Assembly (NCBI RefSeq): GCF_020181595.1
Contig: NZ_CP084028.1
Location: 251,649 to 315,648 of the forward strand
Direction: 5' to 3'
Source: [Mycobacterium] vasticus
Lineage (GTDB): Bacteria > Actinomycetota > Actinomycetes > Mycobacteriales > Mycobacteriaceae
Length of the DNA: 64,000 bases
The notes under the pieces are model-generated. The model worked only from the letters and a program-made list of their open reading frames with translations, did not search any database and was not told the DNA's origin. Made by a program: the position numbers and the translations under genes. Of the stretch, positions 35,546-44,522 are shown piece by piece (position 1 is the stretch's first letter; every line of letters begins with the position of its first letter).

Positions 35546-38092
35546 GTGGACTCGTTCAATCCGACCACCAAGACGCAGGCGGCCCTGACCGCGGCTTTGC
35601 AGACGGCCACCGCCGCCGGCAATCCCGAAATCCGGCCGGCTCACCTGTTGCAGGCCCTGCTGACCCAGAACGACGGGATCGCCGCGCCGCTGCTGGAGGC
35701 GGTCGGGGTGAACCCGGCGACGATCCGCACCGAGGCCCAGCGCCTCATCGACGTGGCGCCGCAGGTGACCAGCTCCAACGCGCAGCCGCAGTTGTCCCGC
35801 GAGTCCCTGGCCGCGATCACCGTCGCCCAGCAACTGGCCACCGAACTCGACGACGAATACGTCTCGACCGAACACCTGATGGTCGGCCTGGCCAGCGGGG
35901 ACTCCGACGTCGCCAAGCTGCTCAGCGGCCACGGCGCCTCGCCGCAGGCCATGCGGGAGGCGTTCACCAAAGTCCGCGGGTCCGCCCGGGTCACCAGCCC
36001 CGACCCCGAGGCCAGCTACCAGGCGCTGGAGAAGTACTCCACCGACCTGACCGCCCGCGCCCGCGAAGGCAAGCTGGACCCGGTGATCGGTCGGGACACC
36101 GAAATCCGCCGCGTGGTACAGGTTTTGAGCCGCCGCACCAAGAACAACCCGGTGCTCATCGGTGAGCCCGGCGTCGGCAAGACCGCGATCGTCGAAGGCC
36201 TGGCGCAGCGCATCATCGCCGGCGACGTACCCGACAGCCTGCGCGACAAGACCGTCGTCAGCCTCGACCTGGGCTCGATGGTGGCCGGCGCCAAGTACCG
36301 CGGCGAATTCGAGGAACGCCTCAAGGCGGTCCTGGACGAGATCAAGGACTCCGCCGGGCAGATCATCACGTTCATCGACGAGCTGCACACCATCGTCGGC
36401 GCCGGCGGCACCGGCGAGGGCGCGATGGACGCCGGCAACATGATCAAGCCGATGCTGGCCCGCGGTGAGCTGCGACTGGTAGGCGCCACCACACTCGAGG
36501 AGTACCGCAAGTACATCGAGAAGGACGCCGCCCTGGAGCGCCGCTTCCAGCAGGTCTACGTGGGGGAGCCGTCGGTGGAGGACACCATCGGCATCCTGCG
36601 TGGCCTCAAGGACCGCTACGAGGTGCACCACGGGGTGCGGATCACCGACTCGGCGCTGGTCGCCGCGGCCACCCTCAGCGATCGCTACATCACCGCCCGG
36701 TTCCTGCCGGACAAGGCGATCGACCTGGTCGACGAGTCCGCGTCGCGGCTGCGGATGGAGATCGACTCCCGTCCCGTCGAGATCGACGAGGTCGAACGGC
36801 TGGTGCGCCGCCTCGAGATCGAGGAGATGGCGCTGGCCAAGGAGGAGGACGACGCCTCCAAGGACCGGCTGGAGAAGCTGCGCGCCGAGCTGGCCGATCA
36901 CAAGGAGAAGCTGGCGGAGTTGACCACCCGGTGGCACAACGAGAAGAACGCCATCGACGTCGTCCGCGAACTCAAGGAGCAGTTGGAGACGTTGCGCGGT
37001 GAATCCGACCGCGCCGAGCGCGACGGTGATCTGGCCAAGGCCGCCGAGCTGCGCTACGGGCGGATCCCGGAGATCGAGAAGAAGCTCGAGGCCGCCATTC
37101 CGGCCGCTCGGGCGCAGGAAGATCTCATGCTCAAGGAAGAGGTCGGACCCGACGACATCGCCGACGTGGTCAGTGCCTGGACCGGTATCCCGGCCGGCCG
37201 GATGATGGAGGGCGAGACCGCCAAGCTGCTGCGGATGGAAGACGAACTCGGCAAACGGGTTGTCGGACAACGCAATGCGGTCGCGGCCGTCTCCGATGCG
37301 GTAAGGCGTGCGCGGGCCGGGGTCGCCGACCCCAACCGGCCCACCGGCTCGTTCCTGTTCCTCGGCCCCACCGGGGTCGGCAAGACCGAGCTGGCCAAGG
37401 CACTGGCCGACTTCCTGTTCGACGACGAGCGGGCCATGGTGCGTATCGACATGAGCGAATACGGCGAGAAGCACTCGGTGGCCCGCCTGGTCGGTGCGCC
37501 CCCCGGCTACGTCGGCTACGACCAGGGCGGTCAGCTCACCGAAGCGGTGCGTCGCCGGCCCTACACGGTGGTGCTCTTCGACGAGGTGGAGAAGGCCCAC
37601 CCGGACGTGTTCGACGTGCTGCTGCAGGTCCTCGACGAGGGCCGGCTCACCGACGGGCAGGGCCGCACGGTCGACTTCCGCAACACCATCCTGATCCTGA
37701 CGTCCAACCTGGGTCACGGTGGCAGCGAGGAGCAGGTGATGGCGGCGGTTCGGGCGGCGTTCAAGCCCGAGTTCATCAACCGGCTCGACGACGTGCTGAT
37801 CTTCTCCGGTCTGGAGGCCGACGAGCTGGTGCACATCGTCGACATTCAGCTGGCTCAGCTGGACAAGCGACTGGCGCAGCGCCGGCTGACACTGGAGGTC
37901 TCGCTGGACGCCAAGAAGTGGCTGGCCGACCGTGGCTTCGACCCCGTGTACGGGGCGCGGCCGCTGCGCCGGCTGATCCAGCAGGCCATCGGCGACCAGC
38001 TGGCCAAGTTGTTGCTGGCCGGTGAGGTGCACGACGGAGACGTGGTGCCGGTGAATGTCAGCGCGGACGGGGAGTCCCTGGTGCTGGGCTGA
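35546..38092 (+). CDS. clpB: Disaggregase ClpB (Hsp100)
   Basis: 848 aa, equal to M. tuberculosis ClpB. N-domain (1-150); first AAA+ with Walker A GEPGVGKT at about 206 and Walker B in the segment [16 protein letters not shown]; the coiled-coil middle domain (about 400-520) rich in Glu/Lys/Leu; second AAA+ with GPTGVGKTE at about 607. It forms hexamers that pull proteins out of aggregates together with DnaK. The HAIR upstream puts it under HspR. A strong hairpin follows 17 bp after the stop. It is encoded on the same strand as dnaK here. Confidence 0.97.
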   Translation: MDSFNPTTKTQAALTAALQTATAAGNPEIRPAHLLQALLTQNDGIAAPLLEAVGVNPATIRTEAQRLIDVAPQVTSSNAQPQLSRESLAAITVAQQLATELDDEYVSTEHLMVGLASGDSDVAKLLSGHGASPQAMREAFTKVRGSARVTSPDPEASYQALEKYSTDLTARAREGKLDPVIGRDTEIRRVVQVLSRRTKNNPVLIGEPGVGKTAIVEGLAQRIIAGDVPDSLRDKTVVSLDLGSMVAGAKYRGEFEERLKAVLDEIKDSAGQIITFIDELHTIVGAGGTGEGAMDAGNMIKPMLARGELRLVGATTLEEYRKYIEKDAALERRFQQVYVGEPSVEDTIGILRGLKDRYEVHHGVRITDSALVAAATLSDRYITARFLPDKAIDLVDESASRLRMEIDSRPVEIDEVERLVRRLEIEEMALAKEEDDASKDRLEKLRAELADHKEKLAELTTRWHNEKNAIDVVRELKEQLETLRGESDRAERDGDLAKAAELRYGRIPEIEKKLEAAIPAARAQEDLMLKEEVGPDDIADVVSAWTGIPAGRMMEGETAKLLRMEDELGKRVVGQRNAVAAVSDAVRRARAGVADPNRPTGSFLFLGPTGVGKTELAKALADFLFDDERAMVRIDMSEYGEKHSVARLVGAPPGYVGYDQGGQLTEAVRRRPYTVVLFDEVEKAHPDVFDVLLQVLDEGRLTDGQGRTVDFRNTILILTSNLGHGGSEEQVMAAVRAAFKPEFINRLDDVLIFSGLEADELVHIVDIQLAQLDKRLAQRRLTLEVSLDAKKWLADRGFDPVYGARPLRRLIQQAIGDQLAKLLLAGEVHDGDVVPVNVSADGESLVLG

Positions 38093-38109
38093 CGGCAGTG
38101 ACATAAGTG

Positions 38110-38137
38110 AGGGTCCCCCGAAGATTCGGGGGACCCT
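38110..38137 (+). terminator. Strong hairpin terminator after clpB
   Basis: AGGGTCCCCCGAA and its perfect reverse complement form a 13-bp stem with a minimal loop, followed by TTGCTTGTTG. This is the best intrinsic-terminator-like structure in the window, although its U tract is short. Confidence 0.85.
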
Positions 38138-38211
38138 TGCTTGTTGCTGAGTTGCCGCTCAGGGTGCGATACCGAACCTGATCCGATAGCCTACGAGTTA
38201 CTGAGAGAGTT

Positions 38212-38229
38212 CGATATTGGGAAATATCG
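38212..38229 (+). promoter_or_regulatory. Inverted repeat in the leader of the PecA-like gene
   Basis: CGATATT-GGGA-AATATCG, perfect 7-bp arms, 22 bp before the ATG. TAGCCT at 38187-38192 is a good -10, so the repeat would lie in the 5' leader: an RNA hairpin close to the ribosome site, or an operator just downstream of the start point. Confidence 0.5.
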
Positions 38230-38251
38230 GCGTTAACTTGGAGGGCTCGGT

Positions 38252-39475
38252 ATGTCTCGGCGGAGCAATCGTCTGGTCGGTGGACTCGGCGCGGTAAGCG
38301 CATTTTTGATGATCGGGGCGGCCCCGCTGGCAACCGCACCCGCAGCGAACGCTGACTGGGACGACCTGTTCCAGCCTCTCATCGACGTGTTCAGCTTCGC
38401 CGACCCCGGCATCGCGGCCGACACCGACCCGGGTTCGTCGCTGGCGTCCTTGGACACCCTGATCGACGGCTGGTACCAGGACCTCATCTACACGCCGATC
38501 CACGACATCGCGCCCTGGCTTTTCGGTGACTCGCTGGCCGGCAGTGCCGCCGACTACACCGCCAGCAGCACCAACCTGCCCGACAGCTTCGCCGTTCCGA
38601 TGGTGGTCAACGCCATGACCCAACCGGTGGTCAGCGTCTCTGTGGGTGGCGGCGCGGCGGCAAACGTCCTGGTCGACACCGGCGCGGCCGGCCTCGTCAT
38701 GCCGATCTGGAACATCAACCCATTCGGCATCACCGGCCTGCCCACCGGCTTCAACATCGGTCAGTTCGGTGGCAACCTGGACTACTTCTACATGGAGTTG
38801 CCCACCACGGTGACCTTCACCGGGGCGGACGGCGACACCGTTACCGCCGACACCACCGTCGACGCGGTGCTGTTCGCGTTCCCGGCGAACTTCAGCCTCT
38901 TCGGCCCGTGGTCCATCGAGAGCTATCTCGGCCCGACCAACGCCGTCGGCGTTCTCGGGATCGGCCCCAACGCGCTCGGACCCACTCCCGACCAGATCCC
39001 CACCCGTGATCTGCCGGGCGATCTCGGTAACGGGGTGCTGATCGACCAGGCCAACAAGCAGCTGGTATTCGGGGACAATCCGTTGCAGGGCGGGACCGTG
39101 ATACCCGGGGCGCCCTGGGCCGACCTGATGGTCAGCATCAACGGCCAGGACCCGACCGCGGTGCGTGGGGTGATTGACTCCGGCGGGGTGTACGGCACCA
39201 TGCCGTCCTCGGTGCTGGGCAACGTCACGCCGACCGCCAACGGAACCCTGCCTGACGGGACGACCATCACCGTCTACGCCAAGGACGGAGTGACGGAGCT
39301 CTACTCCTACACCGTGGGCTCCGCCTCCGGCGAAGTGCGCAGCCCGAGCGTGACCAGCGGAACCAGCATGAACACCGGCAACTGGCTGTTCAGCCAGGAG
39401 CCGGTCTACATCAACTACGGCGTGCCCGCTGGGCAGACCATCATCGGTGGCACCCCCATCGTTCAGGCCGGCTAG
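38252..39475 (+). CDS. PecA-like secreted aspartic protease without PE domain
   Basis: 407 aa. The leader (1-36) ends APAANAD and is followed by the acidic WDDLFQPLIDVFSFAD, closely like the leaders at 24679 and 63778. A pepsin-like aspartic protease domain follows: first DTG at D142 (VLVDTGAAGLV), second DSG at D309 (GVIDSGGVYG), with VTVYAKDG-like strands between and after. In pathogenic mycobacteria PecA and related PE_PGRS proteases carry a PE domain, are ESX-5-secreted and trim PE domains of other proteins. Here the protease stands on a Sec-like leader. GGAGG at 38240-38244 supports the ATG. Substrate unknown; the PGRS protein at 24679 is a candidate. Confidence 0.8.
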   Translation: MSRRSNRLVGGLGAVSAFLMIGAAPLATAPAANADWDDLFQPLIDVFSFADPGIAADTDPGSSLASLDTLIDGWYQDLIYTPIHDIAPWLFGDSLAGSAADYTASSTNLPDSFAVPMVVNAMTQPVVSVSVGGGAAANVLVDTGAAGLVMPIWNINPFGITGLPTGFNIGQFGGNLDYFYMELPTTVTFTGADGDTVTADTTVDAVLFAFPANFSLFGPWSIESYLGPTNAVGVLGIGPNALGPTPDQIPTRDLPGDLGNGVLIDQANKQLVFGDNPLQGGTVIPGAPWADLMVSINGQDPTAVRGVIDSGGVYGTMPSSVLGNVTPTANGTLPDGTTITVYAKDGVTELYSYTVGSASGEVRSPSVTSGTSMNTGNWLFSQEPVYINYGVPAGQTIIGGTPIVQAG

Positions 39476-39546
39476 TAGCGGCTGATGCGGGGTTGTGACC
39501 TGAGGACATTCGTCTATCACGCCCCCCAACAGATACGCTAGGCCGG

Positions 39547-40323
39547 ATGGTCCCGCTCTGGTTCACTCTCTCCGCGCTGTGCTTTGTCGGCGCGGGTGTG
39601 TTGCTGTACGTCGACATCGACCAGCGACGCGGCCGCAGCCGTCGTCGTAAATCCTGGGCGCGTTCGCACGGCTTCGACTTCGAGACCGAATCCACCGACA
39701 TCCTGCAGCGCTGGAAGCGCGGCGTGATGTCCACCGTGGGTGGTGACGCGCCGGTCCGCAACGTGGTGCTGGGCCAGATCCGCGGCGAAGCGGTCTACAT
39801 CTTCGATCTGGACGAAGTGGCCACGGTGATCGCACTGCACCGCAAGGTTCCCACCAACGTCGTCGTCGACGTGCGGCTCAAGGGCCTCAAGGAACCGCGG
39901 GAGAACGACATCTGGCTGCTCGGGGCGATCGGCCCACGGATGGTCTACTCCACCAACCTCGACGCGGCGCGGCGGGCCTGCGACCGGCGGATGGTCACCT
40001 TCGCCCACACCGCCCCGGACTGCGCCGAGATCATGTGGAACGAGGCGAACTGGACCCTGGTGAGCATGCCGGTCACCAGCACCCGCGCCCAGTGGGACGA
40101 GGGCCTGCGCAGCGTCCGCCAGTTCAACGACCTGCTGCGGGTGCTGCCGCCGGTCCCGAAGCGCCAGCCTGCCGAAGCCGCGGCCGCCGGTGCCCGGCGC
40201 AACGGGCAGCCCAGCCGTCCGCTGGGCTCGTCACCGGCGGGGGACTCACCCGAGGACGAGCCGGGCGTGTCGCCATCGTCGGCCGGCCGCAACGGCCAGC
40301 AGACCGCGCACTACCAGCGCTGA
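39547..40323 (+). CDS. ttfA: Trehalose monomycolate transport factor TtfA (Rv0383c type)
   Basis: 258 aa. One N-terminal TM helix (about 5-22) is followed by a basic stretch ([11 protein letters not shown]) and a conserved cytoplasmic domain ([29 protein letters not shown]..., [24 protein letters not shown]), with a variable Pro/Ser tail from about 205. M. tuberculosis TtfA partners with MmpL3 to move trehalose monomycolate across the membrane and is essential. TACGCT (39534-39539) lies 7 nt before the ATG, a leaderless-type promoter. Placed near clpB and pyrE as in M. tuberculosis. Confidence 0.92.
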   Translation: MVPLWFTLSALCFVGAGVLLYVDIDQRRGRSRRRKSWARSHGFDFETESTDILQRWKRGVMSTVGGDAPVRNVVLGQIRGEAVYIFDLDEVATVIALHRKVPTNVVVDVRLKGLKEPRENDIWLLGAIGPRMVYSTNLDAARRACDRRMVTFAHTAPDCAEIMWNEANWTLVSMPVTSTRAQWDEGLRSVRQFNDLLRVLPPVPKRQPAEAAAAGARRNGQPSRPLGSSPAGDSPEDEPGVSPSSAGRNGQQTAHYQR

Positions 40324-40345
40324 CACCTTCGCTAGTCTCTCCTTC

Positions 40346-41125
40346 ATGTCTTCCCGACCCGTCGCTGTGGTCACCGGACCCACCTCCGGGCTGGGCGCCG
40401 GCTACGCACGCCGCTACGCCGCCGAAGGCTATGACCTGGTCCTGGTGGCCCGCGACGCCCAGCGCCTCGAAGACTTGGCAGCTGAGCTGCGCGGCAGCCA
40501 CGGCTGCGACGTCGAGGTGCTGCCCGCCGACCTGGCCGACGCCGACGGCCGGGCGCGCGTCGCCGAGCGGCTGAGCGCCGGGGTGCGGGTACTGGTCAAC
40601 AACGCCGGCTTCGGCACCTCCGGTGAGTTCTGGACCGCCGACCCCGCCCTGCTGCAGTCCCAGCTGGACGTCAACGTCACCGCGGTGATGCAGCTGACCC
40701 GGGCCGCGTTGCCCGCCATGGTCGACGCCGGCGCGGGCACCGTGATCAACGTGGCCAGCGTCGCCGGCCTGCTGTCCGGGCGGGGCTCGACGTATTCGGC
40801 GTCCAAGGCCTGGGTGGTGTCGTTCACCGAAGGGCTGGCCGGCGGGCTGGCCGGCACCGGCGTCGGCATCCACGTGGTCTGCCCCGGCTACGTACACACC
40901 GAGTTCCACGAGCGGGCCGGCATCGACATGGCCACCCTGCCGTCGTTCATGTGGATGGAGGTCGACGACGTCGTCGCGGCCAGCCTGGCCGACATCGCCC
41001 GCGGCGACGTGATCAGCGTGCCGGGCCTGCAGTACAAGACATTGACCACCGTCAGCCGGCTGATTCCGCGCGGGTTGTCCCGCACGCTGACCAACACCTT
41101 TGGGAGGGGCCGTGGGCGCACTTGA
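40346..41125 (+). CDS. Short-chain dehydrogenase/reductase
   Basis: 259 aa classical SDR. The nucleotide motif [12 protein letters not shown] is at about 10-21, NNAGFGTSG near 88-96, and the catalytic Ser (NVASVAG) and Tyr-Lys (YSASKAW) near 150-157. [14 protein letters not shown] follows. It resembles the DltE/YqjQ-like SDRs. The substrate is unknown. TAGTCT (40333-40338) lies 7 nt before the ATG. It overlaps pyrE by 14 bp, so the two are co-translated. Confidence 0.85.
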   Translation: MSSRPVAVVTGPTSGLGAGYARRYAAEGYDLVLVARDAQRLEDLAAELRGSHGCDVEVLPADLADADGRARVAERLSAGVRVLVNNAGFGTSGEFWTADPALLQSQLDVNVTAVMQLTRAALPAMVDAGAGTVINVASVAGLLSGRGSTYSASKAWVVSFTEGLAGGLAGTGVGIHVVCPGYVHTEFHERAGIDMATLPSFMWMEVDDVVAASLADIARGDVISVPGLQYKTLTTVSRLIPRGLSRTLTNTFGRGRGRT

Positions 41126-41660
41126 CGCCGCCGAGCGCGACGAACTGGCGGCGCTGGTGCGTGAGCTGTCGGTGGTGCACGGCCGGGTGACGCTGTCCTC
41201 GGGCGCCGAAGCCGACTACTACGTCGACCTGCGCCGGTCCACCCTGCATCACCGGGCCGGCGCGCTGATCGGCCGGCTGGTGCGCGAACTCACCGCCGAC
41301 TGGGACTACGTCGCCGTGGGTGGCCTGACGCTGGGCGCGGACCCGGTGGCCACCGCCGTGATGCACGCCCCCGGCCGGCCCATCGACGCCTTCGTGGTGC
41401 GCAAATCGATCAAAGCCCATGGCATGCAACGGCTTATCGAGGGCGCCGATGTCGCCGGACGCCCGGTTCTGGTGGTCGAGGACACCAGCACCACCGGCGG
41501 GTCCGCGCTGACGGCGGTACGCGCCGTCCGTGACGCCGGGGGACAGGTCGTCGGTGTGGTCACCGTGGTGGACCGGGCCACCGGCGCCGCGGAGGCCATC
41601 GAAGCCGAGGGCGTCCCGTACCGCAGCGTGCTTGGTCTGGCCGAGCTGGGCCTGGGCTGA
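41112..41660 (+). CDS. pyrE: Orotate phosphoribosyltransferase
   Basis: 182 aa. Converts orotate plus PRPP to OMP in pyrimidine synthesis. The PRPP-binding signature [15 protein letters not shown] is at about 118-132, with the active-site loop [15 protein letters not shown] before it and [14 protein letters not shown] earlier. The GTG at 41112 has GGGAGGGG upstream and lies inside the 3' end of the SDR gene. Ortholog of Rv0382c. It is followed after 6 bp by the lipoprotein gene, so an operon SDR-pyrE-lipoprotein-methyltransferase is likely. Confidence 0.94.
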   Translation: MGALDAAERDELAALVRELSVVHGRVTLSSGAEADYYVDLRRSTLHHRAGALIGRLVRELTADWDYVAVGGLTLGADPVATAVMHAPGRPIDAFVVRKSIKAHGMQRLIEGADVAGRPVLVVEDTSTTGGSALTAVRAVRDAGGQVVGVVTVVDRATGAAEAIEAEGVPYRSVLGLAELGLG

Positions 41661-41666
41661 TCGGTT

Positions 41667-42554
41667 GTGCGCGCGCTGATCGCAGTTCTGGCCGCACTGT
41701 TGCTGGGGGCCTGCTCGAGTCCTGCCGCCAGCGGCCCCTACGGCGCTACGAGCGCCCCGATGAGCCAGGTGCAGACCCTGCTGGGCTGGGACATGACACT
41801 GAAGAACCTGCGCTGGGAGGTCGATCACGTCCTGATCGACGTCACCGCCAAGCTCAGCAACGCCGATGCCCCGCATGCCGCCCCGTCAGATCTTCGGTTC
41901 GGGATCTACGGCACCCCGGCGCACCCCATCGAGGCCACCGGCCTGGGCAGCTGTGACGCGCTGGGGGAGCTGACCCCGACGCCGCTGGCCGGCGCCGAAC
42001 CCGATCAGCTCAACGGAACCGTGTGCCTGGGCCCGCTCAAGGAACGCAGCGCGGTGCGCGGCATCTACGCCTACTCACCGGCCGACCGGATCAAGGACAC
42101 CACGGTGGCCTACGGCGCGGCGTTCCCGGTCGGGCTGGCGCCGATCAATCCCTACGACACCGGCCTGATGCTCACCACCCAGGGAGTTGCGGCGTTCCGG
42201 GCCGACGGTATTCCGCTGGTTCCGAGCGCACTGGGCGATCCGAAAGCGTTCTCCGGCAACGGATACATGGTGCTGAACCTGTCCGCCGACGCGATCGCGG
42301 CGCAGTACCGCGACGACGCGGTGGCGCGCGGCGGGCCGCTGATGCTGGTCGCCGGACCGACTGCGCCGATGCGCGGGCTGGGGCCGGACTGCCTGGCCGC
42401 CGGGTCCTCGGTGCTGATCCTGCCGGAGGCCTCACTGAACTCGGTGCATGTGCCGACGTCGCTGTGCACCCACGGCGAGATCAATGCCGCACTGCTCTAC
42501 GCCTCGGTGTCGGTGGTGGGCACCCACGCCGCGGTGTGGACCACCAGCTCGTGA
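41667..42554 (+). CDS. Conserved mycobacterial lipoprotein (Rv0381c type)
   Basis: 295 aa. The signal MRALIAVLAALLLGACSSP gives lipobox LLGAC with Cys16. The mature part has a beta-rich N-half (TLKNLRWEVDHVLIDVTAKLSN) and a C-half with paired Cys (CLAAGSS, LCTHGE). It is conserved beside pyrE and the SpoU methyltransferase in mycobacteria; the function is unknown. GTG start 6 bp after pyrE. Its stop overlaps the next start (GTGA). Confidence 0.78.
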   Translation: MRALIAVLAALLLGACSSPAASGPYGATSAPMSQVQTLLGWDMTLKNLRWEVDHVLIDVTAKLSNADAPHAAPSDLRFGIYGTPAHPIEATGLGSCDALGELTPTPLAGAEPDQLNGTVCLGPLKERSAVRGIYAYSPADRIKDTTVAYGAAFPVGLAPINPYDTGLMLTTQGVAAFRADGIPLVPSALGDPKAFSGNGYMVLNLSADAIAAQYRDDAVARGGPLMLVAGPTAPMRGLGPDCLAAGSSVLILPEASLNSVHVPTSLCTHGEINAALLYASVSVVGTHAAVWTTSS

Positions 42555-43207
42555 CGGAACCGCCCGGCGAGGCCGGCCCCACCGAGTGGTCGGTGCCGGC
42601 TAACGGGGTCGGGCCGTGGCAGGGGGAGCCGCCGAACGACCCGCGGTACGACCCGGCCCTGCTGCGTGACGGCGACAGCCGCAATGTCGTTGACGCATAC
42701 CGATATTGGACCCGAGAGGCGATCATCGCCGACATCGATTCGCGCCGGCACCCGCTGCACGTGGCGATCGAGAACTTCGGGCACGACGCCAACATCGGTT
42801 CGGTGGTACGCACCGCCAACGCGTTCGCCGTCGACACCGTGCACATCGTGGGGCGGCGGCGCTGGAACCGCCGCGGCGCCATGGTCACCGACCGCTACCA
42901 GCGGCTGATGCACCACGACGATGCGGCCGGGCTGCTGGATTACGCTGCGCGCCACGGCCTGACGGTCGTGGCCGCCGACAACGTGGCAGGGGCGGTGCGG
43001 CTGGAGCAGACCACTCTGCCGGCCGACAGCATGCTGGTGTTCGGTGCCGAGGGGCCCGGCATCAGCGAACAGATGCGCGCCGGGGCTGACCTGCTGGTGT
43101 CCATCGCCGCGTTCGGCTCGACGCGCAGCATCAACGTCGGGGTGGCCGCCGGGATCGTGATGCACGCCTGGATCACCCAACATGCGGACGTCGGCCGTTC
43201 CTGGTAA
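42551..43207 (+). CDS. SpoU-family tRNA/rRNA ribose methyltransferase (Rv0380c type)
   Basis: 218 aa SPOUT (trefoil knot) 2'-O-methyltransferase. Motif 1 is NFGHDANIGSVVRTANAF, motif 2 is VFGAEGPGIS, and motif 3 is SINVGVAAGIVMHAW near the C-terminus, all intact. It uses SAM. The RNA target is not predictable. The first 60 residues are an extra N-terminal part. Translational coupling with the lipoprotein gene by a 4-nt overlap. The IdeR-like box of the next gene begins 4 bp after its stop. Confidence 0.88.
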   Translation: MTEPPGEAGPTEWSVPANGVGPWQGEPPNDPRYDPALLRDGDSRNVVDAYRYWTREAIIADIDSRRHPLHVAIENFGHDANIGSVVRTANAFAVDTVHIVGRRRWNRRGAMVTDRYQRLMHHDDAAGLLDYAARHGLTVVAADNVAGAVRLEQTTLPADSMLVFGAEGPGISEQMRAGADLLVSIAAFGSTRSINVGVAAGIVMHAWITQHADVGRSW

Positions 43208-43210
43208 GAG

Positions 43211-43229
43211 TTAGGGTGTCCTTACCTAG
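43211..43229 (+). promoter_or_regulatory. IdeR-like iron box
   Basis: TTAGGGTGTCCTTACCTAG agrees with the 19-bp iron-box consensus TTAGGTTAGGCTAACCTAA at 13 of 19 positions by eye, including both outer arms. It lies 11 bp before the GTG at 43241 and covers a possible -10 (TAGGGT). Confidence 0.5.
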
Positions 43230-43240
43230 AAAGGCGGGAC

Positions 43241-44086
43241 GTGGCCCACGACGAGCACCTGACCACCCGGCGCATGCGGTTCCGCTTCGAGGAACCGCCC
43301 AGCGGCCACTACTTCGCCGACGACAACATGGTGCTGAGCCACTTCGTCGCCGAACTGTCGGCCAGCTTCCCCGCCGGCGAGGAATCGTTCATCCGCTCGG
43401 TACGCCGGGTCACCGATCAGATCACCGACCCGACCCTGTCCCGGCGGGCCGCGGGGTTCATCGGTCAGGAGTCCACCCACGGCCAGGAGCATCGCCGGCT
43501 CAACGCCCAGCTCATGGACCGCGGCTACCGGATCGGCTGGCGTGACTCGAAGTCGGCGCGGGACAAGCTCATTGCACGTGAGAACAAGATGACGCCGCGG
43601 TTGCATCTGGCCATGACCGCCGGCGCTGAGCACTACACCGCGGTGCTCGCCGAACGCATCCTGTCCAGCGCGGAACTGCAGGGGATTCCGGGTACCCCGG
43701 AGGTGTGGCACCTGCTGAACTGGCATGCCCTCGAAGAGCTGGAACACAAATCGGTGGCGTTCGACGTCTACCGCTTCGTCGGCGGCACCGAACCCACCCG
43801 GATCGCGGTGATGGCGTTCCTGATCGCCACCACCGTGCCGGCCACCCTGCTGGCGCTGGCCATCTCGCTGGCCCGCGACCCGGTGGCCCGCCGGCATCCG
43901 GTGCGACTGCTCCGTGAGACGCGCGGACTGCTGCGCGGGCCGTTCTTCAAAGGACTGTTGCGTGATCTGCTGCGCTACCTGCGACCCGGCTTCCACCCCG
44001 ACGACGTCGACACCACGGCACTGCTGGAACTTTGGCAGCGCAAGCTATTCGGCGACGGCGGCACATTGGTCGACCATCTGCGTTGA
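43241..44086 (+). CDS. Predicted metal-dependent (diiron-type) hydrolase, COG3687 family
   Basis: 281 aa, helical. Conserved metal-ligand phrases are FIGQESTHGQEHRRLN (about 74-89) and HALEELEHKSVAFDVY (about 165-180), plus AGAEHYTAVLAE between them, which together resemble a ferritin-like four-helix carboxylate/His cluster. One hydrophobic segment at about 190-210 suggests membrane contact. The family is uncharacterised. GTG start; an IdeR-like box immediately upstream suggests iron-regulated expression, which would fit an iron enzyme. Confidence 0.75.
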   Translation: MAHDEHLTTRRMRFRFEEPPSGHYFADDNMVLSHFVAELSASFPAGEESFIRSVRRVTDQITDPTLSRRAAGFIGQESTHGQEHRRLNAQLMDRGYRIGWRDSKSARDKLIARENKMTPRLHLAMTAGAEHYTAVLAERILSSAELQGIPGTPEVWHLLNWHALEELEHKSVAFDVYRFVGGTEPTRIAVMAFLIATTVPATLLALAISLARDPVARRHPVRLLRETRGLLRGPFFKGLLRDLLRYLRPGFHPDDVDTTALLELWQRKLFGDGGTLVDHLR

Positions 44087-44109
44087 CGCGCGGCTGGCAG
44101 GATGAAGCA

Positions 44110-44448
44110 ATGAGACCAGCAATGCGGAAGGTCATCGACAGCAGCGCGAGAACCCTTGCCGTGGTGGCGGTGCTCGTCGCGGTCCCGGTTATGGGTGTTT
44201 GCGTTCCGGCTCATGCCGGGCCGCCGGGGACAGACGATCCGCACACGCCGAACCCGGAGTTCAACTACTGCCCCGGAGGCGGTTCTGGAAACCCGGGGTC
44301 CTACTGGTGCGATGGTGAGCCCTACCCGGACGGATCGTTCTGGCACATGTTCAAGCAGGCGCACACCTGGCACGGGTATTGCGTCATCGACAAGGGCAAC
44401 CCGTTGCCGCCGCCCGCTCCGCCGGGTGGCTGTGACGGTGCCGTGTGA
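44110..44448 (+). CDS. Small Cys-rich secreted protein (CDG-YPDGS family)
   Basis: 112 aa. The signal peptide ends near residue 36 (VPAHA-G). The mature part carries NYCPGG, the signature CDGEPYPDGSFWH, then YCVIDKG and a PPPAPPGGCDG ending: four Cys. The protein at 61297 has the same order of motifs (WCPGG, CDGEKYPDGSYWH, YDCVGDSG, PPPPGGCAG), so the two are paralogues. No function is known. ATG at 44110, with an alternative ATG at 44122. Confidence 0.7.
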   Translation: MRPAMRKVIDSSARTLAVVAVLVAVPVMGVCVPAHAGPPGTDDPHTPNPEFNYCPGGGSGNPGSYWCDGEPYPDGSFWHMFKQAHTWHGYCVIDKGNPLPPPAPPGGCDGAV

Positions 44449-44522
44449 TGTGAGAGAGATGCGTCGACCGGGTGCGCGGTAGTCCTGGGACGGCGGTGCC
44501 CGATACGGCAGGATCAAGCGCT

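Noticed and set aside
35195..38104. 969-aa open frame antisense to clpB
   Set aside because: High-GC shadow; the plus strand encodes a complete, conserved ClpB.
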